From Pedobacter cryoconitis (GTDB taxonomy: Bacteria > Bacteroidota > Bacteroidia > Sphingobacteriales > Sphingobacteriaceae), in contig JAAAFW010000006.1 in assembly GCA_019352875.1 (NCBI GenBank), positions 1,332,284-1,396,283 on the forward strand: a stretch of 64,000 nt of DNA, written 5' to 3'. Numbering within the stretch: position 1 is the stretch's first letter; every line of letters starts with the position of its first letter. The notes under the pieces were generated by a model. The model was given only the letters and a program-made list of their open reading frames with translations. It was not told the origin of the DNA and made no database searches. Positions 27,022 through 35,576 of this stretch are shown here, one piece after another. The position numbers were made by a program, and so were the translations under genes.

Positions 27022-28119
27022 TTATAGAGCCAGTTGATATCTTATCGATCGGCCTGCACCTTCTTGAGTAAAAATACCCCGGTCATGAAGTTCCTGGAGG
27101 TCTCTTGTTGCTGTAGCCTTGGATGTTTTGGTGATGCCTGTATATTTTCTGGCAGTCATACCGCCTTCAAAACCATCTGCGCCGTTTTTCAGCATGCGTT
27201 GGATAGCTTTTAGCTGACGCTCATTAAGTTGATTTTTGTATTGGTCATAAAATCTCGCTTTTTTGAGTGTAAACTGGATTAGTTCTTTAGCGTCTTTTTG
27301 AGCAGCTAGGATCATTTCAGCGAAGTAATTTATCCAGTCTGTAATTTCTAAACTCCGTTGTGCAGACTTCAATTGATCGTAGTACTTATTCTTGTCTTGC
27401 TCAATTGTTTTTGACATGGAAAGAAATGCGACATTTTTCAAGCCTTGAAAGAGTGTAAATTCAGCTAATGCCCGGCCTATTCTACCGTTACCATCTTCAA
27501 AAGGATGGATACTTTCGAAATACAAATGTGCTATAGCCGACTTTAACAATGCTTTAGAAATATGATCGTTAACGGGTAATTCAGAACGATGATACCAGTC
27601 CATGAAATTTTCGAGTTCAGCAGGGACATTTTCTGATGGCGGCGCTTCGTAATGTATAACCTCTCTACCATAAGCGCCTGAAATAACTTGCATGGGCTCT
27701 ATTCCTTTACGCCATTGTCCTCCGTTAATCTTTGGATCATACTCCATTAAGATTTTATGCCAATTGAGGATTTGTTCGAGATTTAGTTGTTGGTTGACAT
27801 CTCTGTTTACTTCAAGTATTAGTTTTGCAATACCTGAAGCTCTTTTATCCTTAACAGTGAGCTCAGGTTTAATACCTAAATTGTTTTTAATAGAAGACAT
27901 GATATCTTCTCTACTCACATACTCTCCTTCAATCTCCGACGTCTTAATTGCTTCTGAGGTTAAAATCTCCAGGAATGTTTCCTGCTTAAGTTCTTCATTT
28001 AAACCCAAAACTAAGCCATTTACTAAGCCGCACTCTTGCGCAAACAGGATTGCTGTCTCTTGCAATTTGTCTGCTTTATAGATAAACTCAGGCCATTCCT
28101 TATGTTGCCAATTATACAT
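27022..28119 (-). CDS. Fic-domain protein (putative AMP transferase)
   Basis: 365 residues from the ATG at 28119; a TTG nine codons upstream lies almost on top of the -7 box and is therefore unlikely. An N-terminal Fic_N region is followed by an inhibitory helix motif (TSEIEG, S/T-xxx-EG type, about residues 60-65), the Fic core with the catalytic HPFEDGNGRIGRAL (HPFx(D/E)GNGRxxR, fully intact), and a C-terminal winged helix (MTARKYTGITKTSKATATRDLQELHDRGIF). Fic enzymes usually transfer AMP to hydroxyl groups of target proteins, and the self-inhibitory glutamate keeps them quiet until needed. Single-gene layout with its own terminator-insulated promoter; flanking DNA looks accessory. Target unknown. 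Confidence 0.9.
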   Translation of the reverse strand: MYNWQHKEWPEFIYKADKLQETAILFAQECGLVNGLVLGLNEELKQETFLEILTSEAIKTSEIEGEYVSREDIMSSIKNNLGIKPELTVKDKRASGIAKLILEVNRDVNQQLNLEQILNWHKILMEYDPKINGGQWRKGIEPMQVISGAYGREVIHYEAPPSENVPAELENFMDWYHRSELPVNDHISKALLKSAIAHLYFESIHPFEDGNGRIGRALAEFTLFQGLKNVAFLSMSKTIEQDKNKYYDQLKSAQRSLEITDWINYFAEMILAAQKDAKELIQFTLKKARFYDQYKNQLNERQLKAIQRMLKNGADGFEGGMTARKYTGITKTSKATATRDLQELHDRGIFTQEGAGRSIRYQLAL

Positions 28120-28148
28120 CTTGAGCCGGTTAGTGACTGTAATCAACT

Positions 28149-28156
28149 CAAATATA
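28149..28156 (-). promoter_or_regulatory. Bacteroidota -7 box of fic
   Basis: TATATTTG on the minus strand, exact match. It leaves about 25 nt to the ATG at 28119 and so decides between that start and the upstream TTG. Confidence 0.5.
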
Positions 28157-28160
28157 GCAT

Positions 28161-28199
28161 AAAAATGAGCCGATTAGACGAAATAATCGGCTCATTTTT
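28161..28199 (-). terminator. Strong hairpin terminator between uvrC and fic
   Basis: Perfect 16-bp stem, AAAAATGAGCCGATTA and complement, loop of seven. On the minus strand it ends in a run of T and would stop read-through from the PBP-uvrC operon before the fic promoter. Confidence 0.75.
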
Positions 28200-28471
28200 G
28201 AATTTTATACGAAATAGCGGAATTGCGTATCTTCTGCTACCATGTAAGTGTTCTCTTCGTGTCTTGGTCGTGTCTCGTTCTTAGTTGGCCTATTTTTTTC
28301 ATAGGGTTGAAATAACTCTAGCCTATCCTTGGCCTATTTATAAGCATTTGGAGATTTTTGATGAATGCGGTACAAATTTCCCAACTGCTTTTTGACAAAA
28401 CTTAAACTGCTGCATTTTCATATACTGATGTTGTGGTTTTGTTCGGGTCATATAGTGGTGTTGTTCGACTG

Positions 28472-28522
28472 GAACCCACAATTTACCCACAAGAACCCAC
28501 ACGTTACCCACAAGAACCCACA
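28472..28522. repeat. Direct repeats with a 21-bp period
   Basis: GAACCCACA occurs at 28472, 28493 and 28514, exactly 21 bp apart; the longer unit TTACCCACAAGAACCCACA (19 bp) is present twice, at 28483-28501 and 28504-28522. Two helical turns of spacing suits a row of protein-binding sites on one face of the DNA, such as integrase arm sites or iterons. Confidence 0.65.
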
Positions 28523-28525
28523 AGA

Positions 28526-28536
28526 TTGTGGGGTTG
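28526..28536. repeat. Partial copy of the uvrC 3' end
   Basis: TTGTGGGGTTG here is repeated at 28624-28634, inside the last codons of uvrC. The match extends with one mismatch (TTGTGGGGTTGxTG). A possible short attachment-site duplication; chance cannot be excluded. Confidence 0.35.
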
Positions 28537-28618
28537 ATGTGTGGAATGGTGTAAATATGGAGGATAGGGATCGAATGAGACCCGAATGACATCGTATGAT
28601 GAATTGTACGGAGAGTTT

Positions 28619-30424
28619 TTAAGTTGTGGGGTTGCTGAAGTATTTGAGCAAGGTTTGTACCTGGCTTTTGTTCAGGACTCCGGCGAGTTCAGCTTCGGTC
28701 GCCAGTTTAATTCTTTTGACGGATTTGAATTGACGCAGCAGTTTGTCCGCGGTGGTTTTACCGATGCCGGGAATAGCTTCAAGTTCGGTTTTTAGGGTTC
28801 CCTGGTCTCTTTTCTTGCGGTGAAAAGTGATGCCGAAACGGTGAGCCTCGTCACGCAGTTGCTGGATCACTTTGAGGGTTTCGGATTTTTTATCCAGGTG
28901 CAGGGGATAGCTGTCGCCCGGGTAGTAGAGTTCTTCGAGTCTTTTTGCGATACCGATGACCGTGACCTTATTATTGATACCCAGCTTCTTCAGGCTGCTT
29001 ACAGCAGAGCTTAGCTGGCCCTTGCCGCCGTCAATGATAATGAGTTGAGGTAATGAGTCGCCTTCTTCGAGCATGCGCTTATAGCGTCTGTAAACGGCTT
29101 CTTCCATCGTAGCGAAATCGTTCGGTCCTTCGACGGTTTTGACATTGAAGTGGCGGTAATCCTTTTTGGAAGGCTTAGCGTCTTTGAAAACGACGATTGC
29201 AGACACAGGGTACTGCCCCTGGAAGTTGGAGTTATCAAAACATTCGATATGAACAGGAAGCTGTGTCAGCATCAGATCTTTTTGCATCTGTGTCAGAATG
29301 CGGTCTGTGCGGAGGTCTGGATTGAGTTTCTCGTACTGGTTCAGCTTTTCTTTTTTGAAGAATAGCACGTTTTTATGACTCAGGTCCAGCAGGTTCTTTT
29401 TCTCCCCTAGTTTAGGGACAGTGAACTTGAGATTCTCGTCGGTCAGGTTCAGTTCAAAAGGAACAATAATTTCACGGGAAGTACTGTTGAATTTAGTACG
29501 GAATTCCATGATAGCAATGCTCAGCAGCTCTTCATCCGATTCATCGAGCTTCTTTTTAATCTCAATGGTTTGGGTCTGGATGATACTGCCGTTCATGATT
29601 TTCAGGTAATTCACGAAAGCATAACGTTCGTCGGAAGCAATGCTAACCACATCAACATTGGTAATGGAACTGTTAACTACGGTAGATTTACTCTGGTATT
29701 TTTCCAGTACCTGCAGTTTTTTCTGATAGAGGTGTGCCAGCTCGAAGTTAAGATCCTCTACAGCGGTTTTAATGATTTGTTTCACCTCACGGATCACGTT
29801 ACCGATCTTACCGTTCAGGATATCTTTAATTTCAGAGATGCTTTCTTCGTAATCGGGTAAAGACTGGTGCGCCTGGCAAGGGCCTTTACAGTTACCGATC
29901 TGATATTCCAGGCAGACTTTAAATTTGCCGGCAGCAATATTCTCGGGGCTGAGCGGCAGGTTGCATGTCCGTAGTGGATATGTTTCCTTAATCAGTTCCA
30001 GTATTGTGTGCATCATACCTACAGAAGCGTAGGGGCCAAAATAGGTCGAGCCATCTTTAACCATTTTACGGGTCCAGAAGACACGAGGGAAAGCTTCTTT
30101 TTTGATGATAATCCATGGATAGGTCTTATCATCCTTGAGCATAATGTTATAACGCGGCTGATGTTTTTTGATCAGGCTGTTTTCCAGCAGCCAGGCGTCA
30201 ATCTCCGTATCTACAATCGTAAAACTGATTCTGCGGATCCTGGAAACCAGAACGCGTGTCTTACCATTCATCTGGTTATCCTGATTGAAATAGGAGCCTA
30301 CGCGGTTGCGCAGGTCCTTTGCCTTGCCAATATAGATCAATGTATCCTCAGCGTCCCAGTACTGGTAAACGCCGGGCCGGTGCGGTATATCTGCTAATGC
30401 TTTTCTGTGATCAAAAACGCTCAT
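28619..30424 (-). CDS. uvrC: Excinuclease ABC subunit C
   Basis: 601 residues, ATG at 30424 directly against the stop of the upstream PBP gene. Domains: GIY-YIG nuclease (about 14-95, RPGVYQYWDAEDTLIYIGKAKDLRNRVGSYF) for the 3' cut; UvrB-interacting region near 200-235; RNase H-like endonuclease domain (about 380-540, IECFDNSNFQGQYPVSAIVVF and LIIIDGGKGQLS) for the 5' cut; helix-hairpin-helix pair at the end (LEAIPGIGKTTADKLLRQFKSVKRI). With UvrA and UvrB it performs nucleotide excision repair. All catalytic blocks look intact. Second gene of a PBP-uvrC transcript. Confidence 0.95.
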   Translation of the reverse strand: MSVFDHRKALADIPHRPGVYQYWDAEDTLIYIGKAKDLRNRVGSYFNQDNQMNGKTRVLVSRIRRISFTIVDTEIDAWLLENSLIKKHQPRYNIMLKDDKTYPWIIIKKEAFPRVFWTRKMVKDGSTYFGPYASVGMMHTILELIKETYPLRTCNLPLSPENIAAGKFKVCLEYQIGNCKGPCQAHQSLPDYEESISEIKDILNGKIGNVIREVKQIIKTAVEDLNFELAHLYQKKLQVLEKYQSKSTVVNSSITNVDVVSIASDERYAFVNYLKIMNGSIIQTQTIEIKKKLDESDEELLSIAIMEFRTKFNSTSREIIVPFELNLTDENLKFTVPKLGEKKNLLDLSHKNVLFFKKEKLNQYEKLNPDLRTDRILTQMQKDLMLTQLPVHIECFDNSNFQGQYPVSAIVVFKDAKPSKKDYRHFNVKTVEGPNDFATMEEAVYRRYKRMLEEGDSLPQLIIIDGGKGQLSSAVSSLKKLGINNKVTVIGIAKRLEELYYPGDSYPLHLDKKSETLKVIQQLRDEAHRFGITFHRKKRDQGTLKTELEAIPGIGKTTADKLLRQFKSVKRIKLATEAELAGVLNKSQVQTLLKYFSNPTT

Positions 30425-32650
30425 TTAAAACCCTAACTTCTCGTCCAGTTCTGTGGTATCTGTTTGTTGCTGCTGATATTGGTTACAGTCGTAGGTGATG
30501 GAAACTCCATTTTTAGGGACTTCAAAGTCACCCCGGCCAACCTTAAGTTTCGGATTGGCATAAACCTTTTTCAGGAATCCACCGAAGATAGGCAGTGCTG
30601 TTTTAGCACCCTCACCCTGTCTGGTGCTGATAAAGTGAAATGCCCTGTCCTCACAACCTGTCCATACACCGGCAACCAGATCTGGCGTAATGCCAACGAA
30701 CCAGCCGTCTGAATTGTTTTGCGTTGTACCGGTTTTTCCGCCTACAGGCGTGTTAATTCCATATTTGCTAATCAGGCTGTAACCATAACCGTTCTTTACA
30801 ACACCTTCCAGCATTCTGGTCATGACATAAGCCACATCTTCGCTCATGGCCGGATGTTTCTGTGGTGTCTGACTAAAAAGCACCACGCCATTTTTATCTT
30901 CTATACGCAGGATATAGGTCGGTTGTGTCCAGATTCCTTTATTTGCGAAAACACTATAGGCGCCCACCATATCAAATACCGAGGCGTCAAAACTGCCCAG
31001 TGCAATTGAAGGATATGCGGGTACATTAGAGGTAATACCCATCCTCTTGGCCAGTGTAGCTACAGCGGTAGGGCCAACCTGTTTCATCAGATAAGCTGCA
31101 ATATAGTTTTGAGAATAGGCAAGTGCCTTCTGTAAAGTCACGTAACCCGGCAATGTCCCGCCCGATTTTGGTGTCCATGGCGCACTGCCCGGTACTTCTA
31201 TGGTAACCGGCTCATTCAGTACCTGAAAGCAGGGAGAATAACCATTTTCAATGGCAACTGAATAGGTAAATGGTTTAGCGGTGGAACCCACCTGACGGGT
31301 ACCCATTTTAACCTGGTCATATTTGAAGTGTTCGTAGTTTATTCCACCAACCCATGCTTTCACATAACCAGTTTTCGGATCCATAGCCATCATGGCATTA
31401 CGCAATAGTAACTTATAATATTTAACAGAATCCACCGGTTTCATCAGCGTGTCTATATTACCTTTCCAGGTAAAAATGGTCAGCTTGGTCGGGGTATTAA
31501 AATCTGTTTTGATTTCCTCGTCTGATTTGCCTTCCAGCTGCAGTGCTTTATAGCGGTCGGAACGTCTGATCCCCTGTTCGACCTGCATTTCATTCCCTTT
31601 GAATGGATTTTTACCTTTCCAGCTTTGGGTAAACTGATCCTGCAGGACTTTCATTGCTTCTTTCTGTGCTGCCTCCGCGTAGACCTGCATATCGTAATTG
31701 ATCGTTGTGATAATACGCAGTCCGTCCCTGTCCAGATCGTATGGTGTACCATCGGCTTTTACGATAGAACGTTCCAGAAATATTTTTTTGATATCATTTT
31801 TTAACACAGCCCTGAAATAAGGTGCAATCCCGTCATTGACAGTGGCCGCGCTGAACTTCAGGTTCAGTGGCTGTTGTCTTTCCTGTTCGAACTCCTGTGG
31901 CGTAAGCATATCTTCTTTCACCATGTTAGCCATTACTGTATTCCTTCTGGCGAGAGATCTTTCCGGATTACGGGTAGGAGAGTAACGGGTAATCCCTTTC
32001 TGCAATCCGACCAGTGTTGCGGCCTGCGGTACGGTTAATTTATCAGGAGTCGTATTAAAGTATACCCTTGCTGCCGATTTAATCCCATATGCCTGGTTCC
32101 CGAAATCAACGGTATTCAGATACATTGTGATAATTTCTTCTTTCGTGTAGTTCCGTTCCAGCTTAACAGCCACAATCCATTCCTGGAATTTTTGCATTAG
32201 CCTTTTCGCGAAGTTCCGCTGGCGGCCTTCTTCGGAAAACAGGTTCAAAGCAAGCTGTTGGGTAATGGTACTTGCCCCCTGTTTTTTACCTACGAGGTTA
32301 TAGAATATAATGGTAAAAGTCCTTTTGAAATCTATCCCTGAGTGTTCTTTGAAACGGGTATCTTCTGTAGCGATCAGTGCATTAATGACATTCGGGGAGA
32401 TTTCCGGATAAGAGACATTCGAGCGGTTCTGCACAAAATAAGTGCCCAGTACACGTTTATCTTCAGTAAGGATTTCTGTTGCCTGGTTGCTTTTCGGATG
32501 TTCGATATCACGAAAAGAGGGCAGCGTGCCGAATAAGCCAAAACCCATAGCGACAATGAAGAGTGAGAAAAGGATCAATCCTCCAATCAGTAATTTCCAG
32601 AGGGTCAGGTTATATTTTTTTATCTCCGCAGCTGAAATATTTTTGGTCAT
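30425..32650 (-). CDS. Class A penicillin-binding protein (PBP1A type)
   Basis: 741 residues, ATG at 32650. One N-terminal membrane helix (LWKLLIGGLILFSLFIVAMGF, about 14-38) anchors it. The glycosyltransferase 51 domain follows (about 75-250, ATEDTRFKEHSGIDFKRT, then GASTITQQLALNLF and the VPQAATLVGL motif), then the transpeptidase domain (about 430-690) with SxxK in VGSTAKPFTYS, SQN in YSQNYIAAY and KTG in GKTGTTQNNSDGWFVG. It polymerises and crosslinks peptidoglycan in the periplasm and is a beta-lactam target. Bifunctional and apparently complete. Starts a two-gene operon with uvrC, with its own -7 box at 32727-32734. Confidence 0.94.
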   Translation of the reverse strand: MTKNISAAEIKKYNLTLWKLLIGGLILFSLFIVAMGFGLFGTLPSFRDIEHPKSNQATEILTEDKRVLGTYFVQNRSNVSYPEISPNVINALIATEDTRFKEHSGIDFKRTFTIIFYNLVGKKQGASTITQQLALNLFSEEGRQRNFAKRLMQKFQEWIVAVKLERNYTKEEIITMYLNTVDFGNQAYGIKSAARVYFNTTPDKLTVPQAATLVGLQKGITRYSPTRNPERSLARRNTVMANMVKEDMLTPQEFEQERQQPLNLKFSAATVNDGIAPYFRAVLKNDIKKIFLERSIVKADGTPYDLDRDGLRIITTINYDMQVYAEAAQKEAMKVLQDQFTQSWKGKNPFKGNEMQVEQGIRRSDRYKALQLEGKSDEEIKTDFNTPTKLTIFTWKGNIDTLMKPVDSVKYYKLLLRNAMMAMDPKTGYVKAWVGGINYEHFKYDQVKMGTRQVGSTAKPFTYSVAIENGYSPCFQVLNEPVTIEVPGSAPWTPKSGGTLPGYVTLQKALAYSQNYIAAYLMKQVGPTAVATLAKRMGITSNVPAYPSIALGSFDASVFDMVGAYSVFANKGIWTQPTYILRIEDKNGVVLFSQTPQKHPAMSEDVAYVMTRMLEGVVKNGYGYSLISKYGINTPVGGKTGTTQNNSDGWFVGITPDLVAGVWTGCEDRAFHFISTRQGEGAKTALPIFGGFLKKVYANPKLKVGRGDFEVPKNGVSITYDCNQYQQQQTDTTELDEKLGF

Positions 32651-32726
32651 TGTGTATAATTGTTTTTGTAGAATTCTGAATAATGGTTTCTTTACTGAGA
32701 TAAAGCCGGAGTAAAATTAACCTCTG

Positions 32727-32734
32727 CAAAACTA
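32727..32734 (-). promoter_or_regulatory. Bacteroidota -7 box of the PBP-uvrC operon
   Basis: TAGTTTTG on the minus strand, exact match, about 77 nt before the PBP ATG. Confidence 0.5.
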
Positions 32735-32751
32735 CTAAAGTTCCGAAGATA

Positions 32752-32759
32752 TATCTTTG
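32752..32759 (+). promoter_or_regulatory. Candidate -7 box of the ATP synthase operon
   Basis: TATCTTTG, exact TAnnTTTG on the plus strand, in the divergent region 155 nt before the atpZ ATG. The long leader makes this less certain than other boxes. Confidence 0.35.
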
Positions 32760-32913
32760 GTCATTGTCAATTTCTATTAAAGAGCGCTCTAAATTATATT
32801 CAGAGCTGTTTTAGCGGCTAAGCCAGTATTTTTCAAATACCTTGAACCGGGTTTTGCATTCCTTCTGCCGGCGCTGTATCTTTAGCAGCAGGGGAGAGTT
32901 GCCATCAAACTTT

Positions 32914-33135
32914 ATGGAAGAACAGGAAAATAAGAAAAATACTACAAACTTCGTAAAATACTCAGGTCTGGGTTTTCAGATGCTGGCGACTATTGGTGTG
33001 TTTGCATTCGGCGGCTACAAGCTGGATGAATATTTGAAGAATGCAAAGCCTGTCTGTATGGCCGTTCTCGGGCTTATAGGTGTAATTGTTTCACTTTATC
33101 AGGTGGTCCGGCAACTGGGCAGTAAAGACAGTTAA
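32914..33135 (+). CDS. atpZ: AtpZ/AtpI-like ATP synthase accessory protein
   Basis: 73 residues from the ATG at 32914; an upstream in-frame start at 32842 would add 24 residues with no family similarity. A short charged N-terminus (MEEQENKKNTTNFVKYSGLGFQMLATIGV) leads into two membrane helices (about 18-38 and 46-66). The GLGFQMLATIGVFAFGGYKLDEYL block is typical of AtpZ/AtpI-type proteins ahead of F-type ATP synthase operons, which help assemble the c-ring or carry Mg2+. It precedes the ATP synthase genes and is probably the first gene of the operon. Confidence 0.8.
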   Translation: MEEQENKKNTTNFVKYSGLGFQMLATIGVFAFGGYKLDEYLKNAKPVCMAVLGLIGVIVSLYQVVRQLGSKDS

Positions 33136-33180
33136 GTTATCAAATTACAAAAATTGACCGGATGTGCAGAATCCTTTTAA

Positions 33181-33188
33181 TACTTTTG
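33181..33188 (+). promoter_or_regulatory. Internal -7 box before the AtpI-like gene
   Basis: TACTTTTG, exact match, with an upstream TTGA near 33153. It lies between atpZ and the next gene and may provide a second promoter for the main ATP synthase genes. Confidence 0.45.
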
Positions 33189-33203
33189 TAAAAAATAATT
33201 ATT

Positions 33204-33590
33204 TTGACACTCCCCCGATTTACTATCCTCTATTTGATCTATGGTCTTGTTCTGGCCGGGGTCGCTGCTGCCCTTCCGGTTTTATTTCCGAACACCAGAT
33301 TATTGGTTGATAAGTTCTGGTTATTGTTCGGATTTGTTGGCGGGCTGACATATATCGCTTATTTAACAGCGTATATCGGGATCAAAATGGACCCTCAGGC
33401 CGGTGTAGTGGCCATTATGGGTTCGATTGTACTCAAAATGATTTTTTCAATGGCTTTTGTGCTGATTTACAGCCTGAACAGCAAAGAAAAGGGGGTAGTT
33501 TTTGCCCTCAACTTTTTTTCTTTATATTTATTGTTCAGCTTCTTTGAAATATACTCGCTGTTGTGTAACTTGCGCCACCAAAATAAATAG
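33204..33590 (+). CDS. Small four-helix membrane protein, ATP synthase subunit I-like
   Basis: 128 residues from a TTG at 33204; no ATG gives a full-length alternative. Four hydrophobic segments (about 5-27, 33-52, 62-82 and 90-112) with almost no loops. Location between atpZ and atpB is that of the subunit I gene in other bacteria, so it may assist c-ring or subunit a assembly, but sequence similarity is not enough to be sure. An alternative is an unrelated small membrane protein. Confidence 0.6.
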   Translation: MTLPRFTILYLIYGLVLAGVAAALPVLFPNTRLLVDKFWLLFGFVGGLTYIAYLTAYIGIKMDPQAGVVAIMGSIVLKMIFSMAFVLIYSLNSKEKGVVFALNFFSLYLLFSFFEIYSLLCNLRHQNK

Positions 33591-33607
33591 TAAAAATCTG
33601 CCAGTAA

Positions 33608-34738
33608 ATGGATTGTAGCCACGTTTTTGATTTTAAAGTTAATAGGTTAACTGTTGTATTTGCGCTTTTTTTAGCGTTTTTCTTTGTAACACCCGTGTTA
33701 TACGCACAGGAAGACACATCGAAAGTAACAGCGACCGCTCATGCCGAACCAGAGGCAGAGAAGAAGTTTAATTTAGGGAAGTTTGCCCTGCACCATATTG
33801 CGGATTCGCATAGCTGGCATGTAATCGGAGATACCTATATCGGTCTTCCGGTAATGCTGTATACGAATACAGGTCTGGTTGTTTTCAATTCCAATGATTT
33901 TCATCATGATGATGAGGCGAAACTGGTTGTTGAAAAAGGCGGTCAGCGTTTCGTGAAACTGCATGAGAAAATCTATTATGCATCTGAAGCTGCGAATGAG
34001 CATGGTCAGTATGTAGAGGTAGATGAAAATCACCATTCGTTAAATAAACGTCCTCTTGATTTCTCTGTAACTAAAAACGTTTGTACACTGTTAATCTCTG
34101 TTTTGGTTATCCTTGCGGTATTCCTGAAAGTTGCTAACGGATATAAAGTGAGAAAAGGTTTATCTCCGAAAGGACTTCAGTCCTGGATGGAGCCTATCAT
34201 CTTGTTTGTACGTGATGATATCGCTAAACCAAACCTGGGTCATAAATATGAAAGATTTATGCCTTACCTGTTAACTGTATTTTTCTTTATCTGGTTTAAC
34301 AATATGCTTGGTCTGATTCCTTTCCTTCCGGGAGGAGCCAACCTGACTGGTAATATTGCGGTAACTGTCGTTTTAGCTTCGATCACTTTAATCCTGATCC
34401 TGGTTAATGGTAACAAATATTACTGGAAACATATTTTCACCCCGGACGTTCCATGGTGGTTATATATAGTTCTGGTTCCGGTTGAGATTATCGGTATCTT
34501 TACTAAACCTATCGCTTTGGCTATTCGTTTATTTGCGAACATTACTGCGGGACACATCCTTGTGCTGGCGCTGATCGGACTGATCTTCGTTTTCAACTCG
34601 GTTTACGTATCCTTCGTATCTGTTCCTTTTGCCCTGTTCATTGGTGCTATCGAATTATTGGTTGCATTTATCCAGGCGTTTATTTTTACCATTCTGTCTG
34701 CCCTGTTTATTGGTATGGCGATAGAAGAACATCACTAA
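33608..34738 (+). CDS. atpB: F0F1 ATP synthase subunit a
   Basis: 376 residues, ATG at 33608. It has a long N-terminal extension of about 130 residues with its own signal-like segment (VFALFLAFFFVTPVLYAQ), then the usual five or more membrane helices. The conserved KPIALAIRLFANITAGHILV block carries the arginine that faces the c-ring glutamate and the proton half-channels. Other bacterial subunits a are near 250-270 residues; the His/Asp-rich periplasmic extension (FHHDDEAKLVVEKGG) is typical of Bacteroidota. Followed after 31 bp by atpE. Confidence 0.94.
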   Translation: MDCSHVFDFKVNRLTVVFALFLAFFFVTPVLYAQEDTSKVTATAHAEPEAEKKFNLGKFALHHIADSHSWHVIGDTYIGLPVMLYTNTGLVVFNSNDFHHDDEAKLVVEKGGQRFVKLHEKIYYASEAANEHGQYVEVDENHHSLNKRPLDFSVTKNVCTLLISVLVILAVFLKVANGYKVRKGLSPKGLQSWMEPIILFVRDDIAKPNLGHKYERFMPYLLTVFFFIWFNNMLGLIPFLPGGANLTGNIAVTVVLASITLILILVNGNKYYWKHIFTPDVPWWLYIVLVPVEIIGIFTKPIALAIRLFANITAGHILVLALIGLIFVFNSVYVSFVSVPFALFIGAIELLVAFIQAFIFTILSALFIGMAIEEHH

Positions 34739-34751
34739 TTAGAATTTTTAA

Positions 34752-34973
<222 letters not shown>

Positions 34974-35061
34974 CTAAAAGATAATAGTATTGTACTTTGC
35001 AGGGTTGCTGCAAAGTGCAATCTATCTAACAAGAAATTAGAATTAACCTATATATATTGAG

Positions 35062-35556
35062 ATGGAATTATTAGTACCGGAAATTGGTTTAGTTGTTTTT
35101 CAGACAATAGCTTTCCTATTGTTGATGTTTATTTTAGCCAAATTCGCATGGAAACCTGTGCTGGCGGCTATTAAAGAACGCGAACAGACAATTGACGAAG
35201 CTTTGAACAAAGCTGAGCTGGCTAAGCAGGAAATGGTTCGTCTGGCTGCGCAAAATGAGGAATCCATGAAGGAAGCCCGTGCAGAAAGAGACCTGATCCT
35301 TAAAGAAGCTAAAAACCTTAAAGACACAATTGTTAATGAAGCAAGAGTTCAGGCACAGACTGAAGGCGCTAAATTAATCGAGAAAGCAAAAATCGAAATC
35401 GAGAATCAAAAGAAAGCTGCTTTAGCTGAATTGAAAAATCAGGTTTCTTCCCTGTCACTGGATATTGCTGAACGTGTATTGAGAAGCCAGTTAGCAGATC
35501 AAGCTAAACAACAGGATTTAGTTGCAGCACTGTTGAAAGACGTTGAATTGAACTAA
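35062..35556 (+). CDS. atpF: F0F1 ATP synthase subunit b
   Basis: 164 residues, ATG at 35062. One N-terminal membrane helix (LVVFQTIAFLLLMFILAKFAW, about 8-28) followed by a long charged coiled coil to about 130, then the C-terminal SSLSLDIAERVLRSQL block that meets subunit delta. It forms the peripheral stalk that holds the alpha-beta head still against the rotor. It lies between atpE and atpH with short gaps. Confidence 0.95.
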   Translation: MELLVPEIGLVVFQTIAFLLLMFILAKFAWKPVLAAIKEREQTIDEALNKAELAKQEMVRLAAQNEESMKEARAERDLILKEAKNLKDTIVNEARVQAQTEGAKLIEKAKIEIENQKKAALAELKNQVSSLSLDIAERVLRSQLADQAKQQDLVAALLKDVELN

Positions 35557-35576
35557 TTCCTTGCCATCAAATTAAA

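Larger units (their letters stand above)
28157..28618. other. Gene-free, repeat-rich region between uvrC and fic
   Basis: About 460 bases. Contents: terminator hairpin (28161-28199); two TTGGCCTATTT copies about 43 bp apart (near 28284 and 28327); a 21-bp-period repeat array (28472-28522); an 11-base copy of the uvrC 3' end (28526-28536); and a stretch near 28561-28585 that on the minus strand reads ATTCGATCCCTATCCTCCA, like the tail of a tRNA gene, but without pairing partners. No gene is supported. The mixture resembles an integrase attachment region or scar. Confidence 0.5.

Noticed and set aside
28472..28522. CRISPR array
   Set aside because: Repeats are only 19 bp with 2-bp gaps and there are no unique spacers or cas genes.
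28561..28590. tRNA-like 3' end on the minus strand (ATTCGATCCCTATCCTCCA)
   Set aside because: No T-stem or acceptor partner is found upstream; it cannot fold as a tRNA. Kept only as part of the scar hypothesis.
28338..28592. 84-codon minus-strand ORF in the repeat region
   Set aside because: Its WVLVG repeats come from the 21-bp DNA repeat; no start context, no family.
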